From NCBI GenBank assembly GCA_947247005.1, contig OX365956.1:14900089-14964088 (forward strand): a stretch of 64,000 bases of DNA, read 5' to 3'. The notes below the pieces were generated by a model that worked only from the letters and a program-made list of their open reading frames with translations, did not search any database and was not told the origin of the DNA. Made by a program: the position numbers and the translations under genes. Positions within the stretch are counted from its first letter, which is position 1, and each line of letters begins with the position of its first letter. Shown here one piece after another: positions 51,701 to 62,100 of this stretch. The stretch is from Spisula solida (lineage: Eukaryota; Mollusca; Bivalvia; Venerida; Mactridae).

Positions 51701-54700
51701 TCAGAAAAATGTATGTTTCACATTCTTTTACACAACTATTCCATTGTGAATCGATGAACAATGATGATTTTCAATAACATTTCTTTATTTGTTACTGTAC
51801 GCTCCTAAATTTTCTTGAGACAAATATTTTGGGAATTTTTGTTATTCCGAAGTAATTGGTCAGTTTAATTGTTCAAGTATATCAACTTCATAAAAAAACT
51901 ACTACTGAGTTTTAAGTATGGTAGTTTTCAAGTTTACAAGCATTATTTTCTAACTAACAAAGTTAGCAAAAATTGGCCGTTGTAAACTATTCTGATTTTA
52001 CAGCTGTACATGTGTTACTGTGTTTTTCCTGTAGATACTCACTGGTTTTGCCAAAATCCAGGAAATTTAAAACCCACAAATATAAGTGGTTTACAATAAT
52101 TATGTTGCCATTAAACATTATCCCAGATAGGGGATCACATTAATGATTGTAGAAAAGTACCACACTATTTTTCAATATTCTGAGTAAAAGGTCTTTTTTC
52201 AAGAGCTTAGAAGAACAATTATTTTTAACACAATCACATAACTTTTGAACATTGTACATGTATTAACTTTTGTATTAATGCAAAAAATGAAAATCTTCAT
52301 TGAATTTTATGGAAAATATCTTTTGGTCGACTTACTGAAAAGTGGAGTGGTATTCATCTACAAACATAACTGTCATTGTGTCATTTAGTAATTTCTTCAT
52401 ATCATTGTTTACCCATATGATTCTAGTGCTATGTATATACAAATTGTTGGAATAATTTTACTTGATAAAATTATTGAACTGATGTATTGTTATTTATTTA
52501 CTTATGTTAAATGATAGTAGTATGCCAGTGCAGATATTATTCATTGCCTTATTGTTATGCCCCACATCTTTGATGAGGCGGTATATTGCTTTGCACATAA
52601 CTGTTGGTCTGTTGAAAGATCGGTAGACCAAATGGTTTCTGTTTTATAACTCAAGAACGCTTTGCCCTAGGATCTTCAAACTTTACACAGAGGTTGTTAA
52701 GCAACAGTAGACAGTCCCTATTGGTTATGAGGTCAGTAGGTCTGGAGTTAAGTCAATTATTTAGCTGCTTGTTGTAAGTACCGTATTCCCTCGAATAAAC
52801 ACCCTGGGGGATGCAATAAACAAAATGGGGCGATTGTAAAAATATTTTGAGAAAAAGTCTGACTATGCAATATATTTTTTAAGAAAAGGACTTACTATGT
52901 ACTATCATTTTAAGTGAATCGTGTTTACATAATTATAAGTATCCATATAATAAACCACCAATCAATATATAATTGAAGTCGTAAAAACAAGACTGCGTTC
53001 AATAAACGCTTATGCCCCCTGTGGAAGCCTTGTCCATAAATAAGTCTAAGTCCAAAATTAGGTCAAGGTGAAGGTCAAAATGGGGTCAGGTGATACAGGT
53101 GTGTGGAGAGTGTTCATATACAACATCCATGCAAGTATGAAAGCTTTGTAGCAAGCCATATTAATGCTAGAAGAAACGGTCAATTTGGGTTAACCAGGAC
53201 GGACGGACGAACGGACGAACGGACGGACGGACGGACAGGTGAATCACTATATGCCTCCCCATCTATCGATAGGGGGGCATAAAAACATTTATCATTAAAC
53301 ATTGTAGGGGGGGGGAGCATTTATTTGAGGGAATATGGTAATTAATTTCATGGCATCTCCAAGATACTGAATGCATCACTCAACTGGCTGCACCAGGCAT
53401 GTTAGACTGTACAGTAAAACCTCATATAACGACCACCAGAATAATGATAATTAATGCCTAATTAAGATCACAAATTTTAGCCCATTTTTTACTGTTTAGC
53501 TCTTTGTTTAACCTCAGAATCAACTTCAACTTCATAATCAATTATGATAGCAGGTTTCAAGGGTTTCTAAAGTGGTCTTCTTAATGAGGTTTAACTGTAC
53601 AATGTTTTATCATGTGATGTAACTTACCATCCAATATTCAAGGCTGTGCATGTAAATAATCCAAGAATAATGGCAAGTCGAAAATTTTGGATCTGGAAAA
53701 GAGTACATTCAACACATGGATCAAACTTTAAACATATTTCATCTACTAATAAATAGCATGAAGAATTTGACCTGATCCTGACCTTTATGCATGAATGTAT
53801 TACAAGGCTTTTGTGTTGAATATATAAATTTCCGCAAGCAATTCGTGCAATATTGGTCCTTTAGATTTATGTTGGTATTACATCCAAGCGTCTTCGTGAT
53901 ACTTCCCGCTAATGAAAACATACAACAGAGATCATTATAAATAAAGACAATAAATCAGCTGTTAAATTATGCAAATAGAAGGTCGAGAATTGTGTCAAAT
54001 TCTCCGTTCTATAACAGTATAGAATATTGTTTGTTTATTGGGTTAAACACCATTCCTAAGCAATTGTTGAGTTATACATGGCAGCCGATTCACTAAATAA
54101 AACCAGTTTTCCTGGAACCAGCAACTTCTCCACATGTGACTATTTTCCTCTACATTGTTGTCAAATTTTCATGGAATGGTATGACCTGCTGCAACCGGGA
54201 ATTGAGCCCAGTATTCTATCCACTGGACCACAATAAATGTACAAAGTCTTGGTTTCAAACAAACAAAGACATAATTGTGCATGATCGAATCTTACAGAAA
54301 CTGGACCTGTTTTCTGATTTCTATGAATAATGACAATATGTATGCTATGATTCAATGCACGCTTATTTAGCCAAATTTAGATTTAAAGCTCATTAATATC
54401 AAAGCTCATTATTATTAAAGCTCATTAAATTAATTGCTTGATCATCTTCCAAATTCTTTTAAAAATTGGGAATTTTTACTCAGCCCTAATGACAAAAAAT
54501 TATGTGATGAACATTTCGAACCTGTTCCGTTCCTGGTACGTTACAGATATGAAATGTGTGTAACATAATTTTTTGTTGAACACAGGGCAGATAACAAATG
54601 TAAGATTTTACCTGGTTTTTCAATGGACTGATTTTACTGTATAACATAGGCATCACATTAACAACACCACCTGTAATATACAGTACATATCATACTGTGA

Positions 54701-57700
54701 AGCATGCTGAAGTGGTTTATATACTGAACTGAATAATATTACAAACATGATTTGATATATATGATTTTATTAATCCTCGCCACCAGAAACCCCTGGAAGG
54801 GTTACATGTAGTCACTTTATATTTTGGGGGATAGTGCATGATACAGAAGATACTCAAACTCCAGAAGCATCCCTGATTCTTTTATGTGCCTGATGTAAAG
54901 CATCATACACGGGATCTCGGATTTTAAAGTCTCATCCAAAAGACTGTTAGGTGGAAAACACTGAAAAGCATTTCTGTTTAAAACTGGCAGGAAGCAAGAT
55001 CAAATAAACAACCTTCAGGTCAGCAGTCAGTAGGTCTCACAACTGGACCACCTCTTACGAACATGGATGTATACAGACAAAAGTTTTTCAAACAAGGGTC
55101 GTCGCTCTGCTGGAAATTGGGCCCATATTCCCAAAAATCCTAGCTTTTACCTAAGATTTTATTTTAGCTTAATTTGTATCCATGATTTTTCACAATAGTC
55201 TTAGAAAATGATTGAAGAAAATAAGTTTTCCCCAGTAAAAAATATTTTTGCGAATATGGGCCCTGGCTCCTGCAAAATCTAAACTCTAAGGAACACAGCT
55301 TGACTCATACTAATAGAGAATATAATGAACTAATTTAGAGATACAAATGGCAATTCAAGAATGAGATTTGACAGAAGGCTGCTGGCTCGAACATGGCATT
55401 AAACCCAAAACTTCACAATTACTGAGTCAATCGCAAATATTGGTTTGAATCTCAGAAAGCAGCAAGAACTAAATTGAAGATGTGGACGAAATGACTAGCA
55501 TGGTGATCGAAAGGTCCCTTTTTCAATACTTGACCAAGCCACTTAGTCACTCCTTAAAGGCTTTTGAACGCAAAGAAATAAACAAAACTACACAAGTCCT
55601 TTTATTACCAAGAGCGACTGTTCCCATCAGGAATGGAGCACCAAAATATGTATAATCATCTACAATGTCACGATGAATTGAAGCACCAACATAAAATGTA
55701 ACGATCACCTGAAAACATACATGCAATCATTCAATGACAAACTAGAGCTGTCGCCATTCGGCAGACTAATATACCCCTGCCGGCAAAGGGCCATAATTCT
55801 GCCAAAATTCATCGCAGCGCAAGTTCCTTTCTTCATGCACATCTATATGTTAAAGTTGTTCATCTGTGAAAGTTTGCGCAAAATCCTGCCATAACGGTAG
55901 GAGTTGCGTCCACAAGAATGCGTCTACGGACAGACAGACAGACAGATGGACAAGCTGAATCCAGTATACCCCCTTACAACTCGTTGTGCGGGGGTATAAT
56001 AAATTCGTGAACTTTGGTATGAAACTTAGTTCACTGATAAAACTGCCTTCACACTGGGGCCTCGCTTCTACTACGATCTAAAATTGGGCCAAATCGAAAT
56101 CAATCGAGGGACAGTCGTGGTCAATCGGGAGAGGATCTTTGTGAACGTTGAAGAGTTGATGTTGAAAATTACATTATTGTGAATAACAGTATTACACCCG
56201 ACATACAGAGGATGGTAATCCTTGCGAGCAAACAAAATGGACAAACCACAGTATAAAATACCTATGCTTAATTTTTTACTAAATTAAATAATAAAAGAAG
56301 AAGTAAAAACTTATACTTACAGTTCCTAGGAGTAAGCTCCCCTTGAAGAATGTAAGCACTGATACAACAGGTTGGATCAATTTTAAAGCAAATATGATGG
56401 CGAAAGTCAGCACCCATACAAACACAGGTATTATATACCTGTAACTGAAAAATCAGAAAAAGTGTTCTTGAGTTATTGAACGGAAACCATTTGAATAGTC
56501 AAAAATCGTATAGGTCACAGTGACCTTGAACTTTGATCTACTGATCTCAAAATCAATAGGGGTCATCTACTGTTGATCACCAACCTCCATGTAAAGTTTG
56601 AAGATCCTAGGGCAAAGAGTTCTTGAGTTAGTGAACGGAAACCAATTTATACGTCCGACAGACAGACGCAAAGCAATATACCCCGTCATCAAAGATGGGG
56701 GGCATAACAACAATTATCTTACATTGCCTATATCCAAAATCAACCATTGTACAAGAATGTCAACTGGTTACCTGAATGAATATAACGTAGACAAAAAGTT
56801 CAAAGGACTATTACTCTGTGACAATTGAAGTCAGCATAACATGCCACAGATAGGCACAACTAGACTTGATACATATCAGCCTTTATTAGTTTTGTTGAAA
56901 TCCCACCATCAATAATAGAGAAATTATAGCTCCGTCAAATACTGTAAAGTCACATATTTTATTGGGTATTAAATTTCGTGGATTTAGATAAAAATACATT
57001 TTTGTGGGGTCGTAAATTTGTGTATTACAAAACATTGAAGGGTAATCATATGTTCCATATTTGGAAGGTCAATTAATCGTGGGGATTATATTTCGTGGCC
57101 GAGTTCAACAACGAAATCAATGAAAATTTAACTCCCTCGAAAAAAATTTATTTTACAGTAGATGGATCTGATCGACTGATCTAAGTCATGACTCTAATAA
57201 AGCCTGCGTATACTTGGTTTTTGGGGTATAGTTATTTCACACAGTGTGAAATTGTCTATTCACCAGCCCACTAAAAGGAAATTCACAATACATGTCTAAA
57301 ACAAAGTTTAGATCATACACAGGTCTGTGGAACGTATAGTAAGCCACCAATACTATGTATCATTAACATGTATAGAGAAGTCAGGGGCTTAGCTAGAGGT
57401 ATTTGAATAAGAACGCAAGCAGGCAAAGGGGTCTGGGGGCATGCGTCCCCGGAAAGAATTTGTTCACTAGAACATCTCTGGTGCATTCTGACGGGGTGTT
57501 TTTTTTTACATCATCTATAACATTATATTTTTACTGATAAAACCAGGTATTAACATCTTTTATTACTTATATATAGATAGCCAAAGGTTCTTTTCAATCC
57601 TCTATACTGGGTGCATATAATATACAGTAAAACCTCTCCAGAGCAGACCTCTGTAAAGCAACAAACTCGCAACAAACTCTTTTTAACAACACCTTAAAAA

Positions 57701-59160
57701 AATTCAATAAGCCTAAATTCACATAAATTAAACCTCTGTAGAGCAACAACCTCTAAGCAGTAACCAATATTTGCAGCTTCCAAAGGGTCTTGCTCTACAC
57801 AGGTTGTACTCTACTAATTTTACTTACTCAATTCCTATCAATGACCCGTAAGCTTCACTTCCAGCAAGTGCGTAACTGATCAATAAGGCCATGCTGAAAA
57901 TATAATATACGGGGTATACTAAACTACCAATACAAATCAGTGATTTCTCTTCAACAGAAGGTAACAACCTGTGCCTATAAAATTGGGAAATTTAGCAAGA
58001 CAATTTGCAAAATTGGGGATTATTATAGATGATTTTTTGGGTTTACTTATTAATTGTTCAAATTTTGCTTTTTTTCTACTGATTATACTCAAGTCATATG
58101 TCGCAACAACTTCTGCCGATCTAAAAATATATTGTTTTGACTTAAAAACAGCCATTATACTTTTTGTTGCATGTAAACCAGCAGGAACAAAAGGGGAAAC
58201 TATGCATTCTTTAGGGGTCACACTGTAATAAATCAACATATCACTCAACTAATAACTTACAACTGTAATACTAATACAATATTAACTCACAACTGTAATA
58301 CTTATACAATAATAACTTACAACTGTAATACTAATACAATATCAAAGAACTGGCGTACTCCACATCCCAGGAAAAGGTTACCAAGTAAATGTAGGTTAGG
58401 TGGTTGTATATTCGTGTCCTTTGGGATAATCACATGACCTGCCAATACTGGACCTGAAACATTAATTAATAGACATTGTTGGTTTTATCTAAAGCCTAGG
58501 TCCCACTGAGCATTTTTTGCTTCGGCGATGTACTCAAGATTGAAATTAGTGAGCTTTCAGGACATCAGGAACAGGTTCCTCATGGTCTAGGGGAAGCTTC
58601 GGGGAAGTCATGAGACAGTTTGTGATATCGGAAGGAATTGTGATGAATCTGATGGTATCGGAAGATATCGGGAGAGCATCGCCCATGAGAAATTTCTCAG
58701 AGGGACCTAGGCTTAACAAGTAATTGAGAATTGCAAGCAATACAGAAGTCCCCTACCGGTTTTAAGCCATTTTCAATGTTTCTGTTGCCATAGCAACCAC
58801 AATTTTTGTCAGAATCAAAATAATTTTAGACGAGCATAATCCCCTCATTGCCCCCTATCCACATATCAAGTTTCATAAAGCTAGCTTGAAAACTGTTTGA
58901 ATTATGTCAGGATCCAGATTTGGGCATGTTTTCACTCTTTCTGTTGCCATAGCAACCACAATTTCTGTCAGAAGCAAAATATTTCTAGACGTGCATAATG
59001 CCCTTATTGCCCCCTATCCTCATACTAAGTTTCATAAACCTAACATGGAAACTGTTTGAGTTATGTCAGGATCCAGATTTTTTGACTGACTGACTGACTG
59101 ACTGACTGACTGACTGACTGACTGACTGACTGACTGACTGACTGACTGACTGACTGACTG

Positions 59161-59191
<31 letters not shown>

Positions 59192-62100
59192 AAGGGAGGG
59201 CAAACCTATAGTCCCCTCCGGTCAAAAACCGGTAGGGGAGTAACAAGCAGACATATCATGAGATATATTACTACAGCAACAATATAGAAAGGGTCCTTAA
59301 AACATAACAAGAAATATCAGTTAAAGTGATGAATACCCCCAGATACTGCTAGACGATGATGATGATGATGATAAATGCACAATTAGGAAGGCTTGGCACT
59401 GGCGAGTCATAGGAAGTCATGTCATTGAAATCCTACCTATGGTTACCAAGAAATAGTGTGAACAATTTTTGGACGGACAACCAAACCCACCACCCTCACA
59501 ACCAAGAAACCTTAAGCATGACTCAAATATAGCCCTCACATACTGCCACATGTACTTAATACCAGGGTGTATCCACAGGTAACTGTATCATTGATAAAGA
59601 GTAAAAAAAAATGTTTATCAATTTTGTTCTCTTAGATATCATAAATTATATAAAAAAATGTGTTTACTACAGTTACCTGTGGGCAGGAGTGTTAACAAGG
59701 CCAAATTAAAAATCAGGAAAACCATTAGTTCGACCATTTTTGACAAGCAAGAGGCCTTCAATGACATTGTTTCCATAATTAACTAAAGTTGTACCAAAGA
59801 AAATCTTTCAAAGCAGGTGAAATTTACCATAACTTTGCCATTTCTTGAGATAGTTTAATCAAATAACTTTTATTTTGGTCAGAAACTATTGTTCTATCAG
59901 GAAAATCAATCTGGAATTCCGTATTAATCAGGAAAATTGACACCCCGGGTGAGTGTATCATGAATTCCCCGAGAATATGTTGTGTATGATAACTTACCAC
60001 TTGACTCATCAGCCACATCATCATTATCATCATCCATCAGAAATTCTGTCTCTTCATTCAGTGGGTGAACATCTTCCTGTATAGTAGTAAGGTTTACATA
60101 TAAGATTGCTGTTTCTCATTAATTGTTCATTTATATATTGCTGGCTTGGAATTAGAAGGTCGTAAGTACAAAATCAATATGTTGCGAAAATGGAAAGAAA
60201 ACTGTCTGAAAACTGCTCTTTATTTATGGAAAAACAAGCTTTTTAAACTTCTGTTTGGTCAACATGAGTCTTAAAAGGTCGTAAGTAGTACTAACAACCT
60301 TCTATTTCTAAGCAAGCTATATTGTGGCTAATTCACCAAACTAGTTTTTCTGGACTGTATTCTAATTTCTAACCAGTACTAACTTATACCCTTCCACCAG
60401 GAGTCAGCAACTTCTCAACATGTGGAGGAAATTCAAATTGTCATGGAAGTATATGACCTACCGCAACTGGGAAACAATTTTAACAATATCATATAGACCA
60501 AAACAAGGTAAAAAGTGAATTTGTTTCAAGTGCTTATAAATAAAATACTTTAACCTTATACTTCTAAATTTTAATTATGCAGAGTTCGCAAGTGATAGAA
60601 TTTTGCAAAATTAAGTCGCCGCGAAAGTGCTAAAAACATTGTAAACTTTGTAGTCGCAAATATGCCGACTATAAGCAAAACTCGAAAGTCAGTATTTGCG
60701 TAAATTGGTTTACAGTAGGTTGACACAAGAAATATAAATACTAAATCTAATTGTACCTACACTATGAGTTTTCATTTGAATGGCATAGACCCGCTGTAGT
60801 AGATCTGTGAAGAAGTATATAAGCAATGCCTGAAACAATAATATATGACATCATTACATAATCCTCCATAGTAACATAATAACTCAATATTTTGTTATAA
60901 CACAATTAATAACATAATCTTTTACATAATAACATAGCACAATGTAACATATTATTTAAATGGACTGCCTTACACATTGGTGTATTTCAAAAAAATACTC
61001 AGTGGGCGATATCAAGAGTGGTTAAAATTGCTTATTTGCACCAAATCCTTTATAAAACAACCGTCGGTGGCTTTCTATTACATCAATACTTGGTAAGGTT
61101 GGCAATTCACGATATACAAAAATTTTAGCCCAATCTGTGAGGCAGCACCTTTAAGGCTTATGAGTGGTTTACCGCGAAATAACAGTGAATTATTATCAAA
61201 CATGTTTACTTGAACTACAATTAAGTTAACCATATAAGTGTACATTTACGTCTGAAATCAACTGCTTTATGGAGATATATTTGATCGAACGTCAGCACAA
61301 GCTTTGAAAATGACGTCACATCTGAGCATAATGAGGCACAATATGAGTCAATGAAATTCAATAAGTTGCTAATTGATTTAGAAATATTGAATTAAAGCAA
61401 ATAAATAAAATAATTTTTATTTGTGTTTTTCGGTGTAAGATCAAAAGGTATTTCACCTCGTGAGCGTCTGACTGAAATTTTCACTCATGGCTACACCACT
61501 GGTCTCATGAAAATATTGCGTCAGCTGCTCACTCAGTAAAATAGCATTCTATCTTACACCGAAAACACAAATATCCTCTATATAATAGATTGAACAATAA
61601 TATACATAAATTAATATTTAATTCCAAAACATCATAAAAGTGACCCAAAAAATTATTTGTGCATTTATCTTTAAATATAAAGAAACATAAACATTGACAT
61701 TGAATGAAAATCATGTTTTCTACCAAGGTTCGTAACTCAGTGAGTTTCAACAATGATTTCAATATCCAACCCTAAAGGCTCAACCAGGGCTCGACACTAA
61801 CACTGGTCCGAGACCAGTGGTTTTCATGGAGGACAACTAACTCTTGGAATGCAGGTGGTCCCATTGACCACTAAATATCTCTCAGAAAATATTTTTTAAA
61901 CAGAATCTAGTCACTTTTTAAGAGAGCATGTAAACTGATATTGGAAAGTGTATAATAAAATCTCATTAACTATTAAAAAAAACAATTTGAGTAAGAATAT
62001 AGTTGCACGGTATGATGAAAGTTATTTTTAATTGCTCTATTGTCAGTGGAACCACCTGGAATTCTGTTGGACCAGCATGTTTCGTAAGCTGCTGGTCCTT

